DNA from: Peltaster fructicola
Taxonomy: Eukaryota; Ascomycota; Dothideomycetes
Reading direction: 5' to 3'
Assembly (NCBI GenBank): GCA_001592805.2
Contig: CP051143.1
Span: 1,922,001 to 1,986,000, forward strand
Length of the DNA: 64,000 bases
Positions 46,776 to 57,886 of the stretch are shown piece after piece (within the stretch, counting starts at the first letter, position 1; the number at the start of each line of letters is the position of its first letter). Under the pieces are notes generated by a model, which did no database searches, was not told where the DNA came from, and saw only the letters and a program-made list of their open reading frames with translations. The position numbers and the translations under genes are program-made.

Positions 46776-48107
46776 ATCTCTGATCTTACCGTTGGCGTGC
46801 AGTGGATGGCGGGCGTGAAAAAGCTGTTCCGAGTAAGAAGCTATGTTGGGCAACAGACAATGACAATGATGAAATGCTCGACAAGATGAGGGGAATGGCT
46901 ATCATTGTCGCGTTACCAAACGGGCCAGCAGCAGCAATACAGTTTGCGAGACAAAGTCGGCATGCGACCGACGATTATCTGGTGAGGCACGCGACCTAGG
47001 TGGAAGAAGGACGACATCGTGGTCGGCTCGGCGTCATCTCATTGGCGCTCGCGTCAGTTGCAGAGAGGGTCTGAACGGCACACGTGCGCCTCCTGGAGAC
47101 TTTCTGAGGACACTGACAAAACTCCCACACAGCTTGATCGATGTCCAATGCCTTGGCTCCATGGCATGCCGGATTGAAAGCAACGCTACTTTCGTTCATC
47201 TGCCGCAAGGACTTGAGGTTGGATGTGCTTGAGCTTACGACAACTCCCGCTCATCACTCGTGTGGTGCTACGCAATGATCGCCATTGTATGCACGCTGAC
47301 ATTCGGTTGCGTTTGCATCTTCGCATGGTGCATTCGATGACGGAGATCTGCGCAGGTCCGCAGCTAAGCACGAGGCTGCAAAGATGATCCCTCTCCGTTC
47401 GTCGAGATGAGAGAGACTCGCGCTGCTGCCGTCCTTGCTAGAGTGTTACATTCCTGTGCCTGTGTTTGGAAGGACAGCTCCAAACGCGTGGGATACGCGA
47501 CTGTGAAGTTTTTTGGTACTGGTCGACCTGACATGACGGCCGCCGGAACCACCTCTCTTCATCGTTGTGACGAGGCTCTGTTTCGTGTCAACCTACTACA
47601 ACATGTCTCGCAACATCAGTCGATACACGCAAGACTCGTGGGTTAAAGGTTAAAGCGGTAATGAAGGCAGAAGAGTGATCTCATCATCATCGTCTCTCTT
47701 CCGCTTGCCAGCGCAGCTGTCCGTGCTCCTGAACTACTCTTTTTACCCACACAGGACCTCCCCTACTCAAGCAAACCTCCAAAACATCGACGGCTGTCAC
47801 ACTCTCGCGTGTCGCCATGCCACATCCTTCCCTGTACTGCTGAGTTCTTGATTGTTGCCGCAGCTCTACATGCTTTCTCACCTCAGTTTCTGATCTTGCG
47901 CTTGTCATTCTCTACCACGTCTTGTCCTTTCATTTGTGCCCAATTATCCAGTATATATACACCATCAGCACGACGCGACAATCCATTCGTCTACCATTCT
48001 CAGCGCGTAGCTCGATCGACTGTAGGCTGTCAGCATACTATCTGCCCTGAGCGAAAGTCTCTCGCTCAGCAACAGCCGGCATCGTGGAAGGTAGTTCATC
48101 GGTATAG
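46776..48107. promoter_or_regulatory. 1.3 kb divergent spacer, bHLH gene and giant coiled-coil gene
   Basis: Lies between outward-facing genes. The right-hand part is pyrimidine-rich and has a TATA-like TATATATA at 47952-47959. From 47873 onwards there is no ATG on the plus strand. Short open frames in the left part have no family resemblance. Confidence 0.45.
47952..47959 (+). promoter_or_regulatory. TATA-like box upstream of giant coiled-coil gene
   Basis: TATATATA about 190 bp before the open coding frame, in a pyrimidine-rich context. Its position suggests transcription starting near 48000. No transcript evidence is available. Confidence 0.4.
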
Positions 48108-48140
48108 CTTATATCACATCCACTGACACGATCAGATCAA

Positions 48141-51100
48141 TTGAGAGACCACAGCTCGGCTCCCCGATCATCAACATCATCTCCTCCTCTGCCAATTGAG
48201 GGCGACTCTTCGTTGATTCAGCCCTCGGAGTCGACACAGATCGACGACCGAAGTCTGCCATTGTTCAGTCCTGAACTTACGAGCTTACCCTTACCTCGAA
48301 CACCAGCCAACAGGTCTGGATCTCAGGAACGGGACACAAGTGTCATCGCGCCATCATCGGAGTACTATACCGCTGCTTGGGGCTCGCCATACGACTCTCC
48401 ATCAAACATCTCAAGATCGGTGCGGACAGCTATTTCTGAGCGGCCTGGGAGTGACGATTATCTTTCCTCACCAGAATCGCGCTTTGGCCTCGAGCATCTC
48501 ATTCCAAGTCGGTTTGGCGAGCTGAGACTACCAGATTCTGACTTCAACAACGCCGACGACTACAACGACGCTTTCATCTCTTTGCCCACTGTGCACACCA
48601 GCGAGCTCACTCCACGACCCTCCACCAATCGTTGGATCTCCTTACCTCGAAGACAAGCGCCGGAAAGACCACAGTGGTGGACAGAGGGTGCTGGAGATAG
48701 TGGTTCTGAAAGAGAAGTTGCACAATCGCTGGGTAGTCCTCAGGAGCCTGCATTCCTGAGAGGGCACAAGGCTCGGGAAGAAAATCGTACGCTTGATCAG
48801 CAAACATTCTGGAATACTGTGCGCGAAGGTCAAGACGAGACAATGACGAGCCTCCTTTCCTCGAGATGGGCCACCGCGCCAGCAGAAGAACAGCCGGGTG
48901 CCACTGACGAAGCTGTGCTCAGCGCAGATGCTGCAATCTCGCCGAAAGATGCAGTAGAAGAGACCAATGACAACAGCGAAGATGTTGCGACGATCAAAGA
49001 AGCAGCCGACGAAGTCGATGTCGAAGGACCGTTGCCAAAGGTCGCCCCGGATACGTCTCAGGTTCAGAAAGAAGACACTCTTGAGCGTGCAGTATCGACC
49101 ACAGACGTCGAGGTCGTCCCGGCTGAAGAGAAGACGTTTCCGAATGAGCAAGGAGAGGGAGAGCCAAAAGCTACAGCTACACCAGTGATCGAAGTCGCAG
49201 AAGAGATTCTGCCACCAAAACCAGTATCACCGACAAAGACAGCAACGTCTACTGATGCCTTGCGACTTGAGCCACCAAGGCTCAAGAAGCATATCAGTTT
49301 CCGCGGCAAGAAGTGTGTGATCAACATTCCCAATCTCGACTATGCAGCACATGGTCTTCCATTACCTATGAGCATTGAAGAGGTGCGAGCCCGCATTCAG
49401 AGCTTTGAAGATCGAGGATACAGCACATCTGCTTTTGATGACACAGAGGATAGCCAGATGCACAACAAGCCTATCTACCCTGCTGAGGTCAACGATCATG
49501 ATCGGAGGGAGAACTATCGACCGGTTGTACATCTACCAGATCTCAATGCTTGGAAGAACTACATGCAAGCTGTTATGGAAGCGAAGCTTGCAGCTCTGGG
49601 TGTTAGTATGGGCGATGAGGTACCAACACCAGCTCAGGATATGTCGCGGCAGCCCTCTGGCGCTTTCATGCAGCCATTTTCACCGCCCATACCGACTGGC
49701 TCTGCTATGAGCATGGGCAGGCCGCCGTTCGTTCGTGGCCATTCCCATACCATGTCTGTGGCCCCTCCTATCTCACCCATGAACAACCCGTTTGGCCACA
49801 TGCATCGACACTCGACTTTCTCGTTATCACCGATGCAAGCACAGGAGCTAGCTCGTCAAGCAGCATTCTCAGGACTCCAGAGCTTCTCGCCGCAGCCGCA
49901 GCTACCACAAATTGGCTCTCCTGCTCAGTTGAATGCCATGAGGAACGATCTGGGCGTGTTCCGGGGACCGGGCTCACCACTCACACAGAGCATGACTCCA
50001 GATCCTTCCCAGGAGTACAATCGTCTACGACAGGCTGGATACATACCACAGCCGCCAGCGTCATTCACTCCCCAGCGCAATCCAGAGCCGATACCAGTGC
50101 TCCCCGAGCTTCCGGAAGACGAAGACGAGGATGAGCTGTCTGATGCAGAACCGTATGTCCCACCTCACAAGCGCGCTCACATCAATGAGGAGATCGCCGT
50201 GCCAACACCACGTGGCCATCGACACAACATTAGTGAAAGCCTGGAACGTGAGGTCATGCAGACTGAACACCACAATGGCCTCTCCGATGTCAAGAAGACA
50301 CGTACCAATGGTTTTGGTCAGGCTCCTCAATTGTTTGGTCAAGTATCAGATCAAGTGCCACTCGAGAAAGATCCTCTTGGCGGGGACTTCTCTGTCGCGC
50401 AGAGTAATCACAGCCATAAGAAGAGTGCTTCTAGGCTCAACGTCGCAGCTCCAGTGTTCACCTTCAATCCTGCTGCAACATTCCAGCCAGGATCCTCGGC
50501 ATTCAGCTTCCCACCACCAGTGGAACAGCCCATAGTCGCTAAGCACACACGGCAGACTTCTTCTGGTAACTTCAACGCCGCAGCGGTCGAGTTCAAGCCT
50601 TCAGGCTCTTTCAAGTTTACTGCTCCAGTCATCGAAGAGAAGCCTGCAGCTGCGCCAGCTGTACCAAGCTCTGGCTTCAACTTTTCTGCGTCTGGACCAA
50701 AGTTCAGCGCTGATGCACCTGAGTTTAAGCCACCTGTTGTCCCTAACATCGTCGACGCTCTGCCAAGCATATTTGGCAAGATCGACATTCCCGATATCGT
50801 CAAACCTGCCAAGAAGTCAAAGGCCATCTCGATTGTGCACCCGAGTGATTCGAGCAAGTCTGCATCGGCGACTGATGTCGAGGATGCAGAAGGTCGACTA
50901 GGTCGTAGTGACGAGCGGTTGAAGCGCACTCGTGTCGGCGGTGGAGACGGTGATGAGGTGCCACGCTTTGCGGAGCCCTCACATGCACCCTTCTTGCCGT
51001 CGCAGCCTGCTGACCAGTTCCCGGTGGTCGAGGAGTCGATCCCAGAGCCTATCGAGGAAGAGAATGCCGTGGACCGCGAGGTTGTGCTTGAGCCGTCGCC

Positions 51101-54100
51101 AAAGCATCAACTCAGACCGTCCCTCTCTGCACTTGCCAAGCCATGGCAGCCGTCAGCTTCAAACGTCGAACAGACCCAGGAACCCGCAACGTCACCATCC
51201 ATAAGCTCACTCGAGGATGGTGAAGTTGCAGAAGTGCAGGCCAACGATTTGGGGACAAACGGCTTTGCATTCCCGCAGGTACCATCACACCAGGCTATGC
51301 CGTCGTTCGATGAAATAGATGCAGTCATGGCGCAACTCAATGCTGATGAACCTGCCAAGGAACAGGAGCGTGTCCCATCGCCCAAGCGTGAGGACTCTTA
51401 CGAGCCTCAGGAAGGTGTCACATACATTCCAGCTTGGCCTCGAAGTGATGCGCCAAGTCCAAGCCCAAAGAGAAAGCTCGCACGCAGTCCACCGCCCTTT
51501 GACGCACAGCAAGGGCTTCCTCACGAAGTCAACGGATGGCCTCACATCAACAGGCTCAACAAGGCAGAAGGCCCTCCCAGTGACTGGTCTGACATGCTCT
51601 CTCCCACGGAAGACTACAAATTGCAAGCTCGGAGCTCATTCTTTGATGACCGCGTTGATGATGTGATTGGTCGAGTACTTGGCGATCGTCTCCGACCATT
51701 TGAGGAGGCACTGCACAAGATCCAACTGTCGTTGAACACGAGATCGCCCTCGCATGCACGCCCGCTTTCGAAGCATCGCAGCTCGTCGAACATTGACAGC
51801 GACGCTGATGATGAGGACGACTCAGACATTCAACTGCAGCGACCTATTTCTCGTGGACGAGATCAGAAGCTCGGTCAATTCAAGGCCGTTGTGGTCGAGG
51901 CACTTCGCGAACAAAGCCCTCAACGACAGACCTCATATAACATTGCTGATCTGCACTCCGCTCTTGCTGACATGAAGGTGTCCTTTGCGCGGGTAGCATC
52001 CACTAGTCTGGAGTTGGATGACATTCGGGCAATTGTGGAAGATGTAGTTGGTCGACAGAGCCAAGCTTTGGTCACTGTCAACAACGACGTCGAGCCCTCA
52101 GCTGAGCATCAACGCGATGTTGCTGAGCTTGAGAACCGCCTCAATCAAACGCTGACTAGCTCTCTGGAGCAGGCTAACAGGATTCACGAGGTGGAATCAC
52201 GCGAAGCAGAAGCCAGACGTATGCTCAAGCTTGCCGAGGAGGAACTCAGACTCTTGCGAGACACAACCCGTGACGATGGATCAAGAGTCAGAGCTCTCGA
52301 GGAAGAGCACAATCGTCTTGTCGAGCAGCTCGATGAAGCTGAAGATGGCCGCTCCAAGGCTGAAGCCAGATATCAAGGTATGGAAGCAGAGGTCGAAGCG
52401 CTTTCTGCCACTCTTGAGGAGTACCGCCTGTCGAGCAACAAGTGGCGTGCGGAAGCAGATGAACACGAAGTAGAACGACAAAGTCTGCAGAATACAGTTC
52501 TGCAGCTCGAGCGTCAAGTGGCGGAGACTCAGGACTCGGGTAGCAGTATGCGCAGACGACTTGAGAAGCTTCACTCTGACCTGGCGACGGCAATGGGTCA
52601 GCTTACCTCCGAGAAAGGGCAATGGACCACGAGAGAGCAGACCTATCGCGGGCAATGGGACGCGCTTCAAGCTCAGCATGCCAGCCTTAGACAGGAGAAG
52701 TCACAGCTCGAGCAGGAAGTGCTTGCTCTTCGTGCCAAGACTGGTGAGCTTGACACAGCCAAACAGTCTTTCGAAGGCCTGCGTGCGAACCATGCATCTC
52801 TTGATGAGCTGGTCACTGGTCTTCGTGCTGAGCTCGCCGAGCAACGACAGCTCACCGCTCGTTTCCAGCAAGAGTCCATCGAGGCCAAGGAGGCTGGCCG
52901 AAGCGAAGTGCAGCGTGTGCGATCAACGCTGGAACTCGACCTCGAGGCCGCCAACCACCGCGTCAATCTTGTCCGTGCTGAGCTCGAAAGTGAAGTTGCT
53001 AAGGCACGTGCTGAGGTCGAGCATGTCAAGCTTGAGGCAGATACTGCCAACAAGAGGCATGCTTTGCTATCGGAGGCCGCAGCAGATTCCCATCGTGAGG
53101 CTGTCGAGAAGAGCTCGTTGACTCACAGTGCGGCTCTGAGCGACGTGCACGCAAGACATGAGCTGGCTATCCAGGACCTGACCAAGGAGCACACCAGATC
53201 ATTGGCACATGCTGTTGAAGACAAGGAACGCTCAGAGTACATCCTCAACGAACGCCTCGCATTGGCAGATGCTAAGCTGCAGCACTTCCAGGATAAGGTC
53301 CTCCACCTCGAAGAACGAGTTGAGGTCGCCAAATCGGCAGCACAAGCAGCAGTCATGAACGTACAAAGCACTAGATCAGTGCCGTCACCTCGAAGCTCAT
53401 TGCCTGAGAAAGTCTCGCCACAGGCACTGAGGGAGTCAATCCTGGTGCTTCAAGAACAGCTGCAAGAGCGTGAATCACGCATTGAGTCGCTGCAGCACAA
53501 GCTGAGGAGAGGGCCCTGCCAAGATCAAGGAGCGCGACGATGAGATTGCATGGCTGCGCGAGTTGCTGGCCGTACGTGGTGATGAGCTCGCTGAGCTTGT
53601 GAACACTCTGGCGAAGCCTACCTTTGATCGCGACGCTGTCAGAGACACTGCCATTCGAATTCGTGCCAACTTACAGATGGAACAGCAAGAGAAGGAGCGT
53701 TTCGGTCAAGCCAACAACTTCTCCACTCAGGCCATTGCAAGCCTGTCAAGCTTTGCTACACCTAAAGCAGCTCAACTGACGTCGGCATTTAACAAATGGC
53801 GGACGAGCATGGAGAGCACCGCGCTGAAGAGTCGGCCGTCCAGCAGGACAAGATCGTACACGCCATCTCGAGTGACGAGCGGTGGCAAGCCAAATTATGC
53901 TGTGTCTGGGCTCATGACACCTCCAGCCAGCAACCTTCGCAGCTCGCCCAGCCCAGAATCGCAAGCACCACTGCCTGCACCAAAGCTGCCGTCTCGTCGA
54001 ACATCACAGGTCAAGCCCATCAGCATGAGTGAAGTAGAGAGCCGTTCACTCGACGACTCTGCAGAGCCAAGCACGCCCACGCTGCTCGAGAACGATCACT

Positions 54101-54240
54101 ACGATGATGATGCTGAGGACAGACCGACCACTGTTGAGGAGGATGAAGACCTCAATGTCGCCGACTCCGAGCCACCCGCGTTCAGGAGTCTCGAGGATGA
54201 ACTCGTCAAGCCTGTTGAGGCTGGCGCAGAGGAGTCGTAA
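48141..54240 (+). CDS. Very large low-complexity and coiled-coil protein (often annotated myosin-heavy-chain-like), start unresolved
   Basis: About 2,030 residues of a filamentous-fungal protein with no motor domain; the myosin label found on relatives reflects only the coiled coil. The N-terminal 380 residues are Ser/Pro/acidic. A conserved block KKHISFRGKKCVINIPNLDY lies near 380. Next come Pro-rich and FxF-repeat-like stretches, PYVPPHKRAHINEEI near 670, and a long coiled coil at about 1310-1790. The end is Ser/Pro-rich and acidic (to 54240). The frame breaks near 53512: one reading ends at 53543, while the text resumes as AKIKERDDEIAWLRELLAVR. The span is one base too long for 2,033 codons. 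The frame is open from 48108 but has no ATG before 48843, so the quoted start (a TTG) is only the left edge of clear coding text. A scaffold role is a guess. Confidence 0.8.
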
Positions 54241-54649
54241 GATGTATCGCAGGCGGTATACTCTTCCGGACTCCTAGATGACTATTTCGTTTGTTAAGAA
54301 TGAGAGAATTTGAAGAGGAGGAATACCGCACGCCTTGGTTGCATTTCATGGCGCAAGATACCCAATATTGCTTGCTTTCCTCACCATCACATCAGACTGG
54401 AACTACCATTTCCTTTACTCCCACAGTACATAATCTCCTTTCCATAGTCAATAATATCTTGGTCATCTGCCGTTCCTGGAAGGAGGTCTCAGCAGAGCCG
54501 CATTCATACCCTGCATATCGGAAGCGTTATCCATTACATCATTGGACGCGCTTTGATCGCCAAAAGTTGAGATCGTCGTTGAGAGCTTGGAACACTGCCT
54601 CCAGCTTCATCATTACGCGCCAATATGTGGTGAGAGAGGTGATGTTGCA
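54241..54649. other. Spacer between coiled-coil gene and HEM25
   Basis: About 410 bp with the terminator of the upstream gene and the HEM25 promoter and leader. No gene seen. Confidence 0.4.
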
Positions 54650-55664
54650 ATGTCAAATGGATCTAGCAAGAAGAAGAAGGCTTCCTCAGGCACGTGTCAT
54701 GCAGATTGTGAGTTACTCCTGCTGACGAGCCACAGGCTTTCACTTCTTAGCAGGTCTTGGGTCAGGCTGCACGACCGCAGTGCTTCTTCAACCTGCCGAC
54801 CTGCTCAAGACGCGAGTGCAGCAATCGAAGTCCTCGACGCTCCGTCAAGCTCTCCGCCAGATCCTCGATGGCCCAAACCCGATACGACAGCTATGGCGCG
54901 GCACGACACCTTCGGTCATTCGTACAGGCTTTGGCTCAGCGTTGTACTTCGGCATGCTCAATCAGATGAGACAGTATGCTTTGAAGATGCCTGATGTCGC
55001 GACTTTGGCTACCACGGTGACGAATCGAGCAGGAACAACGAGCTCTTCAGCATTGCCGAAGCTAGGCAATGTCGCGAATTTGACGACTGGTGCAATGGCA
55101 AGAGTCGCTGCAGGCTTCATCATGAACCCGGTCACAGTGCTCAAGGTGCGCTACGAATCTTCATACTACGCCTACACCTCACTGGCCAGCGCAGCCAAGG
55201 ATATAGTAGCGAAAGAGGGCGTACGAGGATTCTTTGCTGGCTTTGGAGCCACGGCAGTAAGAGATGCACCATATGCAGGCCTATACGTGTTGATCTACGA
55301 GCAAGCCAAGACTCACATCAACGCCCTGTCGGGCGTGGCCAAGGAGATCGGCGCAGATGGACTGGTCATTGGCATGCCGAGTGCTTCGAGCGCGGCTACG
55401 ACCAACTTTGCGTCTGGTGTGCTGGCGGCTGTCTCTGCAACGACACTGACGAATCCCTTCGATGCCATCAAGACGAGACTGCAGCTTATGCCGGGCAAGT
55501 ATACCAACCTGTGGCAGGCTGCTAGCAGGATGTTGAGGGAGGAGGGAGTGAGGAGCATGTTCGATGGCTTGAGTCTGAGAATAGGCCGGAAGGCTCTAAG
55601 CAGCGCTCTGGCTTGGACGGTATACGAAGAGCTCATCCGGAGAGCTGAGCAGCGGCTCGTATAA
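54650..55664 (+). CDS. HEM25: Mitochondrial glycine carrier HEM25/SLC25A38
   Basis: Inner-membrane carrier importing glycine for the first step of haem synthesis. Two exons (54650-54707, 54736-55664) give 328 residues. Three carrier repeats are seen by [26 protein letters not shown] and [13 protein letters not shown], each with the P-x-D/x-xx-K/R signature; the middle copy has Val-Thr in place of the acidic residue. [11 protein letters not shown] and [20 protein letters not shown] are typical of SLC25A38. The first exon encodes a short Lys/Ser-rich head, [14 protein letters not shown]. The intron drawn here is only 28 nt, far below the rest of the window. A 42-nt intron starting at GTGTCA would also remove it, but needs one base fewer to keep the frame. 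Confidence 0.9.
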
Positions 55665-56341
55665 GTGTCTGGTGGACGTAATGCAGATTGCTGCGTACGG
55701 AAGACGTGGAGACGTATCACATCATGATACATCTTGCTCTCTTCTGCTCAGCGCGTCCTTGTTGTGCCGGACCTCGTACAAGACGTGCCTGATTAATAAC
55801 ATATGCAACTCAACTCATCGATCTCAGCGCCTCAAAATTGATTTTAACGGTCTTTTGGTGGTAGGGCTGATCTCAGCCAACTATTAATGGCGCAGAAGTT
55901 CCTCCGACAATGCTTGCTGCAGCTAGCAATACAGTGCATTAAACTCGACACTGGAATGCATGTCATAGACTGGCTCATGCTCATCGGTGTAACCAATGTC
56001 ACTAATTCCCCTGAGCACGACAAATGGAGCCATGGGAGTAGCTGCATCCGTGCCGTACGCAGCGATTACGCCTGTCGTTGATTAAGTGAGTATGCTCTGG
56101 GGCCGTCCATTGATAATCAGAAGCATATCGACGGCATAGCATGTTATACAGCTACATTGTCTCTGTCCTGCATGTTATAAATGAGCAGAGATCTGCCGGC
56201 TCTCCACCGATACCTTCCCTGACCACAACCCAGATCTTGACCTGAACATTAGTGGCCCTTATTCAACGGTTTTCCGATCAGTCCATTTCATTAATATCCT
56301 CGGAGGAACACAACACTTCGACAACAACATTCCATACCACA
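55665..56341. other. Spacer between HEM25 and the AIF-like gene
   Basis: About 680 bp; HEM25 terminator plus the promoter of the next plus-strand gene. No other gene was recognised. Confidence 0.4.
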
Positions 56342-57526
56342 ATGGCCGAGACACGCAACATCGTCGTGCTTGGAGCATCATGCTCAGGTTTGAGTGCTGC
56401 TCACTACATCGCCAAGCACACTCTACCGAAGCTACAGGCTGTGAAGAATGTCCAGTATGCGTTGCATATCGTGGACCCAAGCACGCACTTCTGGTGGCAC
56501 ATCGGCGCACCTAGAGAGATCGTCTCAGTCAAGCAGATGCCTCACGAGAAGTACTTCATCCCAATCAAGGACGGTTTCAAGCAGTACACCTCTCTCCAGA
56601 GTGCCATCCATTTCCACCAGGCGTCCGCCACCGGACTTGACACTACCGCACGCACTGTCACGCTGACTGCAGCAGGTGCTGGCGAGCCACAAGTCATCCC
56701 ATACTACGCACTTGTCATCGCCACCGGCGTCACCTCGCCTACTCCCTTGACGACTCTGCATGGCGAGCACACAAAGTCGATCGCAGCTCTCGATGCCATG
56801 AACACGAAGCTCGCATCTGCCAAGGAAGTGCTCATCTCTGGCGGTGGACCGGTAGCAGTAGAGACTGCAGGCGAGATCGCGTATCACCTGAAGAACGTCC
56901 ACACCACGCTCGTCACTAGTGGCGACAAGCTCACTCCAGTCTTCAAGAAGTCTCGAGCGGAGAAAGTGCAAAAGATGCTCGAGAAGGCCGGCGTTACCGT
57001 CGTCTACAATGCCAAGGTCGAGTCGTCGAATGAGGGTGCTGATGGCAAGACGACTGTCACTCTTAGTGGTGGTAAGACTCATGTTGTGGATGTCTACATC
57101 CCTGCTCACGGAGTCGTTCCCAATACTGACTTCGTGTCTGCCTCGCTCAAGAATGAGAAGGGCTACATCAAGACGAACGTCGCCACTCTGCGAGTCGACG
57201 GCGCTGGTGCACGTGTGTACGCTATTGGAGACGTTAGTGGTGTCGACCATGGAGGTGTGCTCAAGATGTACTCGACCATTCCCATCTGGGGCGCCAACTT
57301 CAATCATGACATCCTTGGTGAGGCCAAGGTAGCCACTGTCAGCGAGAAGACGTACTCTCCTAAGGACGACGAGACTCAATTCGTCCCAGTCGGTCCTAAG
57401 GGAGGTGTTGCTGCCTTCAACGGCTGGGGCATGCCCAGCTTCATGGTCGCTTTGGCGAAGGGCAAAGACTACCTTGCTGGCTCAATTCCCGAGTTCACAC
57501 AAGGTACGAAGTGGGTGAAGGCTTAG
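56342..57526 (+). CDS. FAD-dependent oxidoreductase, AIF/AMID (FSP1)-like
   Basis: Pyridine-nucleotide-disulphide oxidoreductase fold protein of 394 residues in one exon, starting at the ATG giving MAETRNIVVLGAS; the frame extends 30 codons upstream without an ATG. The FAD-binding loop is VVLGASCSGLSAAHYIAK, and the NAD(P)H loop is VLISGGGPVAVETAGEIAY near residue 165. VYAIGDVSGVDHGG near 297 contacts the flavin. The family includes yeast Aif1, fungal AMID homologues and human FSP1, which reduce quinones or act in cell death. No membrane helix or clear targeting peptide is visible. Which activity this copy has is not decidable here. Confidence 0.9.
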   Translation: MAETRNIVVLGASCSGLSAAHYIAKHTLPKLQAVKNVQYALHIVDPSTHFWWHIGAPREIVSVKQMPHEKYFIPIKDGFKQYTSLQSAIHFHQASATGLDTTARTVTLTAAGAGEPQVIPYYALVIATGVTSPTPLTTLHGEHTKSIAALDAMNTKLASAKEVLISGGGPVAVETAGEIAYHLKNVHTTLVTSGDKLTPVFKKSRAEKVQKMLEKAGVTVVYNAKVESSNEGADGKTTVTLSGGKTHVVDVYIPAHGVVPNTDFVSASLKNEKGYIKTNVATLRVDGAGARVYAIGDVSGVDHGGVLKMYSTIPIWGANFNHDILGEAKVATVSEKTYSPKDDETQFVPVGPKGGVAAFNGWGMPSFMVALAKGKDYLAGSIPEFTQGTKWVKA

Positions 57527-57886
57527 ATGTGTTGAGCTCCTTAGTTATAGTACAATACCCATGCTAGTTGCGTATACCTAATATATGTGTTTGAATAGTG
57601 TGTTGCATAGGGCTGGGCTGTCCAAGATGACTGCCACCACGATTCTCCTATGGCGCTGCAGTAGTCGTGCAGTACTTTGATGTCCTTGTCGGCTGGATAA
57701 GACATTTGCCCGAACGCACAGGAGCGAATGTACGGTGAAATGGGCGTTCGCAGCAGCGCTCTGGACGCAAAACAACACGCAGAGCTGGCAACAGCAGCTT
57801 GTATGACCTGTGTACCGTTCAGTGCCTTATCGCGGTGCTTCTGGTCCCTATGGCCTGGTCAAGATTGTAGGTGTCGTCCATGACAC
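57527..57886. other. Convergent spacer between AIF-like and PI-PLC genes
   Basis: About 360 bp between two 3' ends; likely both terminators. No gene. Confidence 0.4.
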
